This document shows positions 1 through 9,148 of a DNA stretch of 64,000 bases, in pieces. Each line of letters starts with the position of its first letter. Position 1 is the stretch's first letter. Both the position numbers and the translations under genes were made by a program. The stretch lies in NCBI RefSeq assembly GCF_005280275.1, contig NZ_CP040021.1:335001-399000 (forward strand), in the 5' to 3' direction. The notes beneath the pieces are model-generated. The model did no database searches, was not told the DNA's origin, and worked only from the letters and a program-made list of their open reading frames with translations. The stretch comes from Salinivibrio kushneri. Lineage in GTDB: Bacteria > Pseudomonadota > Gammaproteobacteria > Enterobacterales > Vibrionaceae.

Positions 1-999
1 CTCTTCCAAATCAAACCCGTAATGCTCAGACAGCGAGCGTAGCATTTGGAAGTAATAAAAATTACGTCGATCCCAGCCGCGGATCGCGCCCCCCGCCAAG
101 CTAACCGCTGGGTTTTGAATCACGCGTTTAGGGTCAAAATATTGTTGCACCCCCAAGCCGTCACAGGTACCACAGGCACCGGCTGGATTATTAAAGGAGA
201 ACAGGCGAGGTTCAAGCTCTTGCATGCTGTAACCGCAGTGTGGGCAGGCAAAGTTGGCGGAAAAGATGATCTCTTCCCCTTCACCGTCCATCCAACTGAT
301 CACCGCGCTGCCGCCGGTGAGTTCGAGCGCGGTCTCAAAAGACTCGGCCAAACGCTGTTGCTGATCATCGCGCACTTTAAAGCGGTCGACCACCACCTCA
401 ATGGTGTGCTTTTTCTGCAGCTCGAGTGTCGGCGGATCCGACAGATCGCACACTTCGCCATTGATCCTTGCACGGATAAATCCCTGCGCGGCGAGGTTCT
501 CAAGGGTCTTAACATGCTCCCCTTTACGGTTTTTAATGATTGGCGCGAGCAGCATCAGCTTGCTGCCCTCTGGCAGCGCAAGCACTTTATCGACCATCTG
601 ACTAATGGTCTGAGCGGCCAAGGTCACATCATGAGTGGGACAGCGTGGCTCACCGACACGGGCATAGAGCAAGCGCAGGTAATCATACACTTCAGTGATG
701 GTGCCGACCGTTGAGCGTGGATTGTGCGAGGTGGACTTTTGCTCTATCGAGATGGCAGGCGACAGGCCCTCAATATGGTCAACATCGGGTTTTTCCATCA
801 AGGAAAGAAACTGGCGTGCATACGCTGACAAGGATTCAACGTAGCGGCGCTGGCCTTCTGCGTATAAGGTATCGAAAGCCAATGATGACTTGCCGGAACC
901 AGACAGGCCAGTGATCACGATCAGCTTGTCGCGAGGGATGGTGAGGTTGATGTTTTTGAGGTTGTGCGTGCGCGCGCCTCTGACGTCGATATTGTCCAT
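1..999 (-). CDS. uvrA: Excinuclease ABC subunit A, 5' part (runs off the window)
   Basis: This is the first 333 residues of UvrA, the damage-sensing ATPase of nucleotide excision repair, which loads UvrB at bulky DNA lesions. The start ATG is at 999, followed by the typical UvrA N terminus ([16 protein letters not shown]). A Walker A motif GLSGSGKS lies at residues 31-38. The first structural zinc module is visible as CPHC at 252-255 and CGTC at 276-279, spaced as in E. coli UvrA. The remaining two thirds lie beyond base 1. An AGGA ribosome site precedes the ATG, and a LexA-box-like palindrome lies about 80 bases upstream, which fits SOS control. Confidence 0.97.
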   Translation of the reverse strand, partial: MDNIDVRGARTHNLKNINLTIPRDKLIVITGLSGSGKSSLAFDTLYAEGQRRYVESLSAYARQFLSLMEKPDVDHIEGLSPAISIEQKSTSHNPRSTVGTITEVYDYLRLLYARVGEPRCPTHDVTLAAQTISQMVDKVLALPEGSKLMLLAPIIKNRKGEHVKTLENLAAQGFIRARINGEVCDLSDPPTLELQKKHTIEVVVDRFKVRDDQQQRLAESFETALELTGGSAVISWMDGEGEEIIFSANFACPHCGYSMQELEPRLFSFNNPAGACGTCDGLGVQQYFDPKRVIQNPAVSLAGGAIRGWDRRNFYYFQMLRSLSEHYGFDLEE

Positions 1000-1067
1000 T
1001 ATTATCCTACTACTCAGTCAGCTCACTGGTTGGTCGCCTAGTATGGCATAGACATGACCATGACCAA

Positions 1068-1097
1068 ATAAAAAGGCTGTATATTTACACAGCCTTT
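1068..1097 (-). terminator. galU rho-independent terminator
   Basis: Read on the minus strand, AAAGGCTGT pairs with ACAGCCTTT across an 8-base loop and is followed by T-rich sequence (TTTTTATTT). It lies just downstream of galU. The same palindrome contains a LexA box, listed separately. Confidence 0.75.
1077..1092 (-). promoter_or_regulatory. Putative LexA (SOS) box upstream of uvrA
   Basis: The sequence CTGT-N8-ACAG with an AT-rich centre (CTGTATATTTACACAG) matches the gammaproteobacterial LexA operator pattern CTG-N10-CAG with the extra T/A pair. It lies about 78 bases upstream of the uvrA ATG. A plausible uvrA promoter (TTGGTC, then CATACT 16 bases later) begins about 10 bases downstream of the box. 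uvrA is an SOS gene in E. coli. The site sits inside the galU terminator hairpin. Confidence 0.65.
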
Positions 1098-1135
1098 ACA
1101 TGAAGGAGAAAACACGCGATCCGACGCGATTAACG

Positions 1136-1999
1136 TTATCGGCGATTTTTCACCGTCGCTTCGTCTTTATTGCGTCCGCCAAGGTAGTGATGTTGGTAGC
1201 AGTGGTTAGTGGCTTCAATAAAGCCTTCCACGCTGCCACAATCAAAGCGCTCACCTTTAAATTTGTACGCCAGTACACAGCCTGATTGTGCCTGTTTGAG
1301 CAGCGCATCGGTGATCTGCACTTCGCCGTTTTTACCCGGCGGGGTCGTTTCTAACAGATCAAAGATATCTGGCGTCAGAATATAGCGGCCAATGATGGCA
1401 AGGTTGCTTGGCGCATTGCCCGGATCGGGTTTTTCCACCATATTATCTACGCGGAAAAGGTCATCTTTGATCTCTTGGCCGGCAATCACACCATATTTAT
1501 GGGTCTCATCTTCCGGCACCTCTTCCACCGCGACAATCGAGCAACGGAATTGATTATATAAGGCCACCATTTGTTTGAGGACGCCGTTATCAGGATGGAT
1601 GCAAAGGTCATCGGCGAGTACGACGGCAAAGGCTTCGTCGCCAACCAGTTCACGGCCGGTTAAAATCGCATGCCCCAGACCGCGCATTTCGTGTTGGCGA
1701 ATGTAAGTGAAAGAGGCTTTTTCGATGGTGTTGCGGATGTCATCGAGTAGCACTTCTTTGTTGGTGCCACTGATCTGATGTTCCAGTTCATAGTTCTTAT
1801 CAAAGTGATCCATGATGGCATGCTTACCACGCCCCGTGACGATACACATGCCGTTGATACCCGCTTCCAAGGCTTCATCCACGCCGTATTCAATCAAAGG
1901 CTTGTTGACCACTGGCATCATCTCTTTGGGCATCGATTTGGTTGCCGGTAAAAAGCGGGTGCCATAGCCAGCCGCTGGGAACAGACATTTTTTAATCAT
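1136..1999 (-). CDS. galU: UTP-glucose-1-phosphate uridylyltransferase
   Basis: GalU makes UDP-glucose from UTP and glucose-1-phosphate, feeding lipopolysaccharide, exopolysaccharide and galactose metabolism in the cytoplasm. The 287-residue protein begins MIKKCLFPAAGYGTRFLPAT, containing the nucleotidyltransferase signature GxGTRxLPxTK, followed by KSMPKEMMPV. Later motifs include VLADDL and VEKP. The C terminus (YLGGRNKDEATVKNRR) is slightly shorter than in E. coli. It is transcribed toward uvrA and ends at the terminator near 1068-1097. The same order (uvrA, galU, a LuxR-type regulator, ssb) occurs in Vibrio cholerae. Confidence 0.96.
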   Translation of the reverse strand: MIKKCLFPAAGYGTRFLPATKSMPKEMMPVVNKPLIEYGVDEALEAGINGMCIVTGRGKHAIMDHFDKNYELEHQISGTNKEVLLDDIRNTIEKASFTYIRQHEMRGLGHAILTGRELVGDEAFAVVLADDLCIHPDNGVLKQMVALYNQFRCSIVAVEEVPEDETHKYGVIAGQEIKDDLFRVDNMVEKPDPGNAPSNLAIIGRYILTPDIFDLLETTPPGKNGEVQITDALLKQAQSGCVLAYKFKGERFDCGSVEGFIEATNHCYQHHYLGGRNKDEATVKNRR

Positions 2000-2179
2000 C
2001 TCAGATCCTTTCTTTTATATTGGGTGGCGACGGATCTTTATTCGGTCGACACCACCAAGCGGGTTGCTAGCAAGCGGCTGCTAACAATGTTATCTGGGTC
2101 AATAGTTTGCTGGGTTCAGTGCAGCTAAGCAAGTCCTACGCACCAATGCCCACAGATAGCGTGACCACACCCGCGTTGC

Positions 2180-3145
2180 TTAGTCCGCATGGGCGGAAAA
2201 ATGTGTCATAAATGCATCGGTAAAGGCCGATAAGGATGCAGAGGGAAGGGCATTAATCCCCGCTGCGGCGGCCCGCCCTCCGCCCGTGACAAACTGCTCT
2301 GCCAATTGCGCGGCCCCAGTGGGGCGATTTAAAGGGGCACGAATGCTGACCATCCACTCTCCTCCGGGCATAGGGGTGAGCACAGCATGGGCGCGGTCAG
2401 GGTGGTGGTTGGCTAATTGGTTGCCAAGCATGCCGCTGATTCTCCGTGCCCACGCGGTATCAGGGAGCAGATAGACCTGGGCGTTTTCATCGCTAAGCTC
2501 GGGGCTGAGGGTTTGGGCGCGCTCCCGATCGTGTTGATACGCATTAGCTAATTCCATCACCATGTCCGGATAAGCACGCATAAAATCATCGGGGGTCGAA
2601 AAGCCACACAGGTGGCGGTATAACACCGCGGGCGGGATAATCAGATCATCCAAGCTCGCGCCATAGCTATTGTAGTTGAGGTAGTGGCCGAGCTGCTCTA
2701 AGCGTGCACGGGTATGTTCGTCAATACCCGACTGTCGGGCGAGGGCATTAGCCGTGCGATCCAAGTTATCGCCATATGCGCCAACCAACGCCCATTCTCG
2801 ATACTGGCCACCGAGAAGCTTGTCGATAATAAGCGCGGTACAAGTATTGGCACGGGTATGAATATGCGCGTCTAACAACGGCGAGTCAGGGATGGGGCCA
2901 CTTTGGTGATGATCGGCGTAGAAAACATGCGCGCCCGAGGCGAGCAGTGTGGCAAGTGGCTCTTGATTTTTCGCCATCGAAATATCGAGTACAGTGACCT
3001 GTTCGGTGTCGGTGGGTACCTGTTTTAACAGGGCAATATCGCGTTTCACCCCAGTCACTAACGTGGTGGCTTGTGGGTGTGCTAAGCGCCATTGCACCAG
3101 CGCGGTAAGCCCATCTGCATCCCCGTTAAAGACATCAAACCCCAT
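2180..3145 (-). CDS. DHH-family phosphoesterase
   Basis: This 321-residue protein has the metal-binding motifs of the DHH superfamily: DADG at about residues 9-12, VLDIS near 54, YADHH near 78 and GDNLD near 145. A DHHA1-type C-terminal GGGRAAAAG follows near 300. Family members hydrolyse phosphodiesters such as short oligonucleotides or cyclic dinucleotides, or act on inorganic polyphosphates. The substrate here cannot be told from sequence; the small size and lack of a RecJ OB domain argue against RecJ. It lies 63 bases downstream of the qstR-like gene on the same strand and could be co-transcribed with it. Confidence 0.8.
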   Translation of the reverse strand: MGFDVFNGDADGLTALVQWRLAHPQATTLVTGVKRDIALLKQVPTDTEQVTVLDISMAKNQEPLATLLASGAHVFYADHHQSGPIPDSPLLDAHIHTRANTCTALIIDKLLGGQYREWALVGAYGDNLDRTANALARQSGIDEHTRARLEQLGHYLNYNSYGASLDDLIIPPAVLYRHLCGFSTPDDFMRAYPDMVMELANAYQHDRERAQTLSPELSDENAQVYLLPDTAWARRISGMLGNQLANHHPDRAHAVLTPMPGGEWMVSIRAPLNRPTGAAQLAEQFVTGGGRAAAAGINALPSASLSAFTDAFMTHFSAHAD

Positions 3146-3208
3146 ACCGTGACTTCCTTGTTAATTGAGTGACGCGCCATCTTACCTTGATTGACGAGCT
3201 TGGCCCAA

Positions 3209-3922
3209 CTAGCGGTGATCGTCGTCAGCGCCAGGGTAGGCCTCAAGCCCTGTTGAGCCAATTAAGGATAAATTGTTTTTCGCCCAAAACACCGCTTGCA
3301 CCCGGTTTCTGACATTGATTTTCTTGAACACATTATAAAGATGCGACTTGACGGTGTGTTCACTGACGTCCAATGCACGGGCTATATCTTGGTTGGAAGC
3401 GCCCGTGACTAGGTGGCGTAGGATTTGTTGTTCACGGTTGGTCAGGACAATGGTCTGCTCATCGATCGCTTGTTGGTGGTGCTGCTGATAATAGTGAATT
3501 AACGCGGCCATTTTATGACGGGGTAGCCAGTACTCGCCAGAGAACATTTTTTCGATGCCGTAACACAGATGCCGGATCTCATCTTCTTTTTTGAAGACCC
3601 CTTTGATAAATGGCCAGCTGGCGAGTTCTTTGGCACTTAAATCATGTGCATTGAGCAGCGCAAAGACATGTTGGTCGGCAAAGGGGATCAGCGATTGTTT
3701 TAGCTGCTCGGTGGCCATATCATCAAAGGCGTTTAAGTCGACCAGCACCAGGCCTGGGCGGGCGGTGAGCTTGTCGGTGATCGCATCGGGCGTGACGAGC
3801 TCAACCTCGCTATGGATTTCTTTTTCCAAGCATGTCATCAGTGCAGACACAGACATGCTGGGCTGAGAGATAAGAAGCAGAGTGTAACTATCTGAGGTGG
3901 TTTCGGCCTGGTTCATAAGCAT
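3209..3922 (-). CDS. qstR: LuxR/CsgD-type regulator, QstR-like
   Basis: This 237-residue protein has a receiver-like N-terminal region without a clear phospho-acceptor arrangement and a C-terminal LuxR helix-turn-helix at about residues 160-220 ([13 protein letters not shown], then [20 protein letters not shown]). In V. cholerae the LuxR-type gene next to ssb and galU is qstR, which links quorum sensing and TfoX to DNA-uptake and type VI secretion genes. Position and domain layout are the reasons for this call; VpsT/CsgD paralogues have the same fold. It is divergent from ssb. The start could be the second methionine (MNQAE) two codons in. Confidence 0.72.
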   Translation of the reverse strand: MLMNQAETTSDSYTLLLISQPSMSVSALMTCLEKEIHSEVELVTPDAITDKLTARPGLVLVDLNAFDDMATEQLKQSLIPFADQHVFALLNAHDLSAKELASWPFIKGVFKKEDEIRHLCYGIEKMFSGEYWLPRHKMAALIHYYQQHHQQAIDEQTIVLTNREQQILRHLVTGASNQDIARALDVSEHTVKSHLYNVFKKINVRNRVQAVFWAKNNLSLIGSTGLEAYPGADDDHR

Positions 3923-4201
3923 CCTACTGATGATGACTCAACATGCGTATCCGCGCGTGACGTCAGTGGGGTGATCACCGACGTCAAGGCTGGGCAAGCT
4001 TTCCATCAGTCTAAACCATTTTTATCTTTAAGGTATACGTTGCGAGGGATAACCCATTGTGCCGACGCGTTAACTGCAGAATATGGAAACAGATCGCGTG
4101 GAAAAGCTTCGAACCTCTGGGGTGCTCGTGCTAGACTTCCTCCTTATTTATCCAGTTTGCGAAATCGTTTCGCGCGCAACCAAGAAAAGTGGGAGTCACC
4201 T

Positions 4202-4750
4202 ATGGCCAGCCGTGGCATAAACAAAGTCATCTTGATTGGTAATTTGGGCAACGATCCGGAAATCCGTTACCTCCCCAACGGCGGTGCGGTGGCGAACCTC
4301 AGCCTCGCGACCTCAGAGTCATGGCGTGATAAAAACACCGGTGAGATGCGTGAGAAAACAGAGTGGCACCGTGTTGTGCTGTTCGGTAAAACCGCCGAAG
4401 TGGCGGGTGAGTATCTGCGCAAAGGCTCTCAGGTGTATATCGAAGGTCAACTGCAGACACGTAAGTGGCAAGACCAAAACGGGCAAGACCGTTACACCAC
4501 GGAAGTCGCGGTACAGCCGTTTAGTGGCAGCATGCAAATGCTGGGTGGCCGTGGTGGTCAGAACCAAGGTCAGCCCATGCAGCAGTCACCGCAGCAGCAA
4601 GGTGGATGGGGACAGCCTCAGCAGCCTAAGCAACCACAGCAAAACTTTAACCAACAGCCACCGCAACAACAGTCGGCACCACAGCCACAGTCGCAACCTC
4701 AGCAGCAATATAACGATTTGCCTGATTTTGACGACGACATTCCGTTCTAA
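4202..4750 (+). CDS. ssb: Single-stranded DNA-binding protein
   Basis: SSB coats single-stranded DNA during replication, repair and recombination and recruits partner proteins. The 182-residue protein has an OB fold (about residues 1-110, starting [16 protein letters not shown]), a long glutamine- and proline-rich linker, and the acidic C-terminal tip DFDDDIPF that docks RecO, PriA and others. The ATG at 4202 is chosen because it has a GGAG site about 8 bases upstream and matches the SSB N terminus; the frame stays open further upstream without SSB-like sequence. Confidence 0.97.
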   Translation: MASRGINKVILIGNLGNDPEIRYLPNGGAVANLSLATSESWRDKNTGEMREKTEWHRVVLFGKTAEVAGEYLRKGSQVYIEGQLQTRKWQDQNGQDRYTTEVAVQPFSGSMQMLGGRGGQNQGQPMQQSPQQQGGWGQPQQPKQPQQNFNQQPPQQQSAPQPQSQPQQQYNDLPDFDDDIPF

Positions 4751-4796
4751 AACGCGCGGCGTGAAATGGCGTGTCAACGCCAAGGTTGTTGCAACG

Positions 4797-4820
4797 AAAA
4801 AGCCCCGGTTGGGGCTTTTT
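4797..4820. terminator. Bidirectional terminator between ssb and the lldD-like gene
   Basis: AAAAAGCCCC and GGGGCTTTTT form a 10-bp stem with a GGTT loop, between convergent ssb and the hydroxyacid dehydrogenase gene. Runs of A and T on each side allow it to work in both directions. Confidence 0.88.
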
Positions 4821-4855
4821 GCGTTTTGGCATGGTCGGTCACTGAACGGAAGGAG

Positions 4856-6016
4856 TTAGGCGACGCCAGGCCCTGCTTTTAAGAAGTGTGGCAGTTGTGT
4901 CGGCGTTGGACATTTTAACTGGCCCATCACTTGCGTCATTTGTTGGGTGAGCATGTCTATTGCATGCTCACCGCCGTGGTGACCCACCGCGCCACAGGCA
5001 TAGACAAAAGTGCGGCCTAGCAAGGTAAAGTCAGCGCCCATGGCCATCGCTTGGGCCACATTCCCGCCGCTTTGTACGCCACTGTCCATCAATAGTTTAA
5101 TCTTGTCACCATATAAGCGCTTGATGGTTTGAATGGTATCCAGTGGTGACTCACCAACATCTAACTGACGCCCCCCGTGGTTAGATAAGACCACCGCGTC
5201 GGCCCCGAGCGCAACCGCTTGTTTGACATCGTCTGGGTTGACCAAGCCTTTTAGTACCAAGGGGCCGTCCCAGTTGTCGCGGATCACCTTAAGGCTGTCG
5301 AAGTCGACGGCGCCCATCACCGTATTGTTCATAAAGTTCGCCAGTTCGCTGGTGGGCATGTTTTTTGGCATGTAAGGCTTGAGGGTTTGCATCTCAGGCA
5401 CGCCGGCCAGTAACGTCTGCCAGCTCCACGCCGGACACTGCATCATTTGCAGGATATTGCGCAGGTTCATTTTCGGCGGCATCGCCAAGCCATTTTTTAT
5501 ATCGCGCGGACGATAACCGAAGGTCGGCACATCCACGGTCACCACCAGTACCTTATACCCTGCGCGTTTGATACGCCCCATGAGATCCTCACGGATCTTG
5601 GCATCCGTCGGATTATAGAGTTGATACCACGCCGTTCCCTCAGAGATCTCGGCGATGGTTTCAAGACTCGCTGAGGATACGGTGCTGAGTACATAAGGAA
5701 GCTTTGCTCGATAGGCCGCTTTCGCTAGAATTTCCGGGGCCTTGGGCCACATTAACCCTTGAAGTCCCACAGGGGCGACACCAAACGGCGCGGCATAGCG
5801 TTGGCCAAATAACTCGACGGATAAGTCGATCTCTGGGGTAGGTGCAAGCAAGTCAGATTGCAGTTTTACGTGTTCAAACGCCCCGGCATTGTGCGCCACG
5901 CCAATCTCATCATGGCAACCGCCACAAAGGTAATCAAAGGCGAACGCGGGGATACGCCGCTTTGCGGCGCGTTTGAGAGAAGGAGTATCAGGGTATTTAG
6001 GATTATAATAGGCCAT
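4856..6016 (-). CDS. lldD: FMN-dependent alpha-hydroxyacid dehydrogenase (L-lactate dehydrogenase-like)
   Basis: This 386-residue flavoprotein belongs to the family of L-lactate dehydrogenase LldD, glycolate oxidase and mandelate dehydrogenase. These oxidise a 2-hydroxyacid to the 2-oxoacid and pass electrons to quinone or oxygen. Visible motifs are PFGVAPVGLQGLMWP near residue 77, the active-site block LSNHGGRQLD (catalytic His and substrate-binding Arg) and the FMN phosphate region MDSGVQSGG followed by GRTFVYA. The substrate is not certain: lactate is likely, but mandelate-type relatives are close. It lies 144 bases downstream of a LysR gene on the same strand. This pair sits between ssb and csrD, which are adjacent in V. 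cholerae. Confidence 0.85.
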   Translation of the reverse strand: MAYYNPKYPDTPSLKRAAKRRIPAFAFDYLCGGCHDEIGVAHNAGAFEHVKLQSDLLAPTPEIDLSVELFGQRYAAPFGVAPVGLQGLMWPKAPEILAKAAYRAKLPYVLSTVSSASLETIAEISEGTAWYQLYNPTDAKIREDLMGRIKRAGYKVLVVTVDVPTFGYRPRDIKNGLAMPPKMNLRNILQMMQCPAWSWQTLLAGVPEMQTLKPYMPKNMPTSELANFMNNTVMGAVDFDSLKVIRDNWDGPLVLKGLVNPDDVKQAVALGADAVVLSNHGGRQLDVGESPLDTIQTIKRLYGDKIKLLMDSGVQSGGNVAQAMAMGADFTLLGRTFVYACGAVGHHGGEHAIDMLTQQMTQVMGQLKCPTPTQLPHFLKAGPGVA

Positions 6017-6160
6017 GGGTCTCGTGCCTTGTTGCGGTGAGTGTCTTGGCTCACCCTAGCGCAGTGATTGTTATCGATATATAGATAAAAGATAAAATAC
6101 TTTTTCCAAAATCGGCTAAGCCCTGATGAAGCTTGGTATTACCTATGCTCTAACGGCACA

Positions 6161-7048
6161 CTAAACGTACAAGCCTTTAACTTTTTGTTTAATAAAGTCG
6201 ATGAATAATTTGGTTTTGGTGTGGTTGTACTCCAGCTTAGGGTAGTAGGCGTAGGCCGATAACCGTGGTTGCTTAAGGGCTGGCAGCACCGGGACCAATA
6301 AGCCTTGGTCGATTTCTTTCTGCACTGTCCCGGCGCCCCCCAAAATGATCCCCATACCAATCACGGCAGCACTGACTAAGGCTTCAGGGTTAGGTGAGAC
6401 AAAATTCCCGGATAATTGTAAGCGGGTGCCGTCTTCAAACACCCGCTCTTGAGGCTGATGTGAATTACCGTACAGCAAAATATTGTGTTGGGTTAATTGC
6501 TCGGGCGCGGTGATAGGAGGATGGCGTTCGAGGTAGGCAGGGGCGGCAAAAAAGCCAGGTTGAAAATCAAATAACTTAGCGGCGATGTAGCTGGCGGAGT
6601 TAAAATATTCGAGTTCACGGCTGATCACCACGTCTAGGTTCAGATCCGGCAGCTGACCAGGGGTGAGGGTGGTGAGTTCGACTTTGATTTTCGGGTAAAT
6701 CTCAAGAAACTCAGCAATAAAGTTGACCAGAAAGCGGTTCCCTGTCACCAATGGTGCCCCGATACGCAACACACCACTGACCTCACCAAAGGTGGAGGTG
6801 GTCTCACTGACTAATTGTTGCCAGTCGTCGACCCACGTCTTGGCGCGATGGTAGAAGAGATCGCCCGCATCCGTCATCGACAGACTGCGCGTGGTGCGTT
6901 TGAGCAATTGCACGCCCAATTGGCGCTCTAGCCAGCTTAAGCGTTTTGAAAGGGCAGAGCTTGAGGTGTGTAGCTTGGTAGCCGCTTGGGCTAGCGAGCC
7001 ATGATCCACCACGCAGATAAAGCTTTGTGTACAGGTAATCCAGTCCAT
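6161..7048 (-). CDS. LysR-family transcriptional regulator
   Basis: This is a 295-residue LysR regulator. It has an N-terminal winged helix-turn-helix (residues about 1-60, with GSLAQAATKLHTSSSALSKR) and a C-terminal substrate-binding domain. The start at 7048 (MDWITC) is preferred over one 16 codons upstream because it has GAGGA just before it and matches normal LysR N termini. It is followed on the same strand by the hydroxyacid dehydrogenase gene, so it probably controls that gene in response to a hydroxyacid, although LysR genes more often stand divergent from their targets. It is divergent from csrD. Confidence 0.88.
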   Translation of the reverse strand: MDWITCTQSFICVVDHGSLAQAATKLHTSSSALSKRLSWLERQLGVQLLKRTTRSLSMTDAGDLFYHRAKTWVDDWQQLVSETTSTFGEVSGVLRIGAPLVTGNRFLVNFIAEFLEIYPKIKVELTTLTPGQLPDLNLDVVISRELEYFNSASYIAAKLFDFQPGFFAAPAYLERHPPITAPEQLTQHNILLYGNSHQPQERVFEDGTRLQLSGNFVSPNPEALVSAAVIGMGIILGGAGTVQKEIDQGLLVPVLPALKQPRLSAYAYYPKLEYNHTKTKLFIDFIKQKVKGLYV

Positions 7049-7168
7049 GAGTCCTCGTTGCGTAAAAAGACAGCCACCGATTCGTGGTCTAGGCATTCAC
7101 ATTATGATAACCAAGCCTGATAATAGCGGCTATTAGCCCCCAAAGGCGACCCAAGTCAGCAGAGAATC

Positions 7169-9148
7169 ATGGATAGAACAGCCAATGCGATCAAAGTCAG
7201 CGGTATGAAGCTGACCAACCGACTCGTAGCATTTGTCACCCTTATTGTGGTGTGCGCCATTTTTGTGTTGTTTATTGGCGGTGCGATCAGTTTTCGCCAG
7301 TTAGGGATTGATTTTATCTCGCATTATGTCGATGGCATGGTGGAGGTCATCGATCAAGAGATGGCAGGCGATCAGCGCGATAACCAATACTTTTCGCGTT
7401 GGCTCCCCAAGATGTTGAAAGCCAGTGATGTAACGTCCCTAACGATTTACTCGGACGCTGGCATTTTGTATCAATACGAACAAATTCAGTACCAGACAGT
7501 TGCTAACCAGCAGGTGATCTCGCGCGATATACCTTTGGAGAGCAACCCTGGTTTTGCCGTCAAATTGACCTTCGTACCGCCTTATGCGGAGTTTGCCTAT
7601 TCGATTGGTCCATTGTCCTCGTTATCGGCGGCGATTTTGGTGATTGTATTGGGGCTCACATGGGGGATCCGTTGGCTCCGGCGTCAGTTGTATGGCAGTG
7701 AGGTGCTCGAGCAGCGTGGCCGACTGATTTTAGCAGGGCGACTCGACGATGCGCAGCAAGGCGATCCCCGCGAGTGGCCAATCCCTGCCAGTGCGGCGTT
7801 AACGCAACTGATCGAAGAGCTTAAAGAAGCCCGCCAAGAGCGAAGCCGCTTTGATACCTTTATTCGCACCAACACCTTTTTAGACCAACTTACCGGCGCC
7901 GCGAATCGAGTGATGTTTGATAATCGCCTGCATACCCTGGCCAGTGATGATGCCAGCCAAGGTAGTGTGATCTTGGTGCGAGTGGCAGAATGGGAAGATT
8001 TGGTGGCGCAGCATGGGCAAGAAGCCGCCGACCAACTGATTCAAGCGATTGGCAATGTCCTGTCTAATGCGATTCAGCGCTTTCCGGATGCGGTGCTGGC
8101 GCGCTATTTTGCCTCGGATTTCGCCATTTTACTGGTCAACCAAGCTGGAGACGAAGTGCATCCCTTTTTAGCGCAAATCACCAATGCATTAGATAAGCTC
8201 GCCCCCCCGGAGGCACTGGATCAAGACAACTGGTTTCACCTTGGCATGACCTCGTTTGGTGCCAGTGAGCGACGTGGACGATTAATGGACGAAGCCGAAC
8301 GCGCCCTTAAAGCGGCGGTGCTAACCGGCCAGAATGGTTGGTCACAGTTCGATAAGCAACTCAGCCAACTGGATAAGCGGGGCAGTGTGCGTTGGCGGAC
8401 GTTGCTCGAGTCGGTGATGGCAGGAGAGGGACCAATGCTTTATCGCCAACCTGTGTTTGCGCGAGATGGCAAAACCCGCCTTCATTATGAACTTTTAGGC
8501 CGAATTAAGGACGAAAAAGGCAAGGTACTCAAGGCTTCGCGCTTTTGGCCAGGCGTCGAGTGGGTCGGTATGGATGTGGCGTTTGACAAGGCGACCATGG
8601 GTCGCGCGCTGTGGTGGTTAAAAACGCGTGACTATATCGATAACTACGCCGTCAATGTAAGTGCATACTCACTTTGTCAACGTGAGTTTGTGGTGTGGCT
8701 GCGCGATATCTTGCTACAAACTCCACGCAGTACCTTGAATCGCTTACTGGTGGAAGTGTCTGAAGGCGCTTTGGTTTCACACTTTGATGCGGCGCGGCCT
8801 TGCTTACGAATGATTGCCGCGTTAGGGTGCCGTCTAGTTGTTGACCAAGCAGGTAGAACGATAGTGAGCACTCACTATGTTAAGGATATTCAACCAGCCT
8901 ATATCAAGCTTCACCGTAGTTTGGTGCGCAATATTGACCAACGACCAGAGAACCAGCTGTATTTACGCAGCGTGTTAGGTGCTTGTGAGGCCACCACTAC
9001 CGAGGTACTGGCGGTGGGCGTGGAAACCAATGAGGAATGGTCTGTGGTGAAAGAACTGGGTGTCGCGGGCGGACAAGGGCGGCTGCTTGGGGCGGAAATG
9101 TCGCCGCATCCGGCACAGAGAAAACGCCGCCGATGGGGGAAGCGATGA
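7169..9148 (+). CDS. csrD: CsrD/MshH-type regulator of CsrB sRNA decay (degenerate GGDEF-EAL)
   Basis: CsrD is a membrane protein that targets the CsrB/C small RNAs for RNase E decay and does not make or break cyclic-di-GMP. This 659-residue protein has a transmembrane helix near residues 15-40, a periplasmic part, and a second helix near 148-166. A GGDEF-like domain follows, whose signature is lost (YFASDF). The C-terminal EAL-like domain has a degenerate start (YELLGR). The length fits the family. In Vibrio this gene is called mshH and stands at the edge of the MSHA pilus locus. The start could also be ATG 7205 (MKLTNRLV). Its stop overlaps the next gene by 4 bases (ATGA). Confidence 0.88.
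   Translation: MDRTANAIKVSGMKLTNRLVAFVTLIVVCAIFVLFIGGAISFRQLGIDFISHYVDGMVEVIDQEMAGDQRDNQYFSRWLPKMLKASDVTSLTIYSDAGILYQYEQIQYQTVANQQVISRDIPLESNPGFAVKLTFVPPYAEFAYSIGPLSSLSAAILVIVLGLTWGIRWLRRQLYGSEVLEQRGRLILAGRLDDAQQGDPREWPIPASAALTQLIEELKEARQERSRFDTFIRTNTFLDQLTGAANRVMFDNRLHTLASDDASQGSVILVRVAEWEDLVAQHGQEAADQLIQAIGNVLSNAIQRFPDAVLARYFASDFAILLVNQAGDEVHPFLAQITNALDKLAPPEALDQDNWFHLGMTSFGASERRGRLMDEAERALKAAVLTGQNGWSQFDKQLSQLDKRGSVRWRTLLESVMAGEGPMLYRQPVFARDGKTRLHYELLGRIKDEKGKVLKASRFWPGVEWVGMDVAFDKATMGRALWWLKTRDYIDNYAVNVSAYSLCQREFVVWLRDILLQTPRSTLNRLLVEVSEGALVSHFDAARPCLRMIAALGCRLVVDQAGRTIVSTHYVKDIQPAYIKLHRSLVRNIDQRPENQLYLRSVLGACEATTTEVLAVGVETNEEWSVVKELGVAGGQGRLLGAEMSPHPAQRKRRRWGKR

Noticed and set aside
46-714. 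222-codon plus-strand frame over uvrA
   Set aside because: It is the antisense shadow of a clear UvrA coding sequence with intact motifs on the other strand.
4072-4096. SOS box before ssb
   Set aside because: CTG and CAG are present near 4074-4092, but their spacing does not fit the LexA operator.
3971-4201. N-terminal extension of ssb
   Set aside because: The frame is open, but its sequence has no SSB similarity, and the ATG at 4202 has a good ribosome site and the standard N terminus.
7169-9148. Active diguanylate cyclase or phosphodiesterase
   Set aside because: Both the GGDEF and EAL signatures are degenerate, and the length and position fit CsrD.
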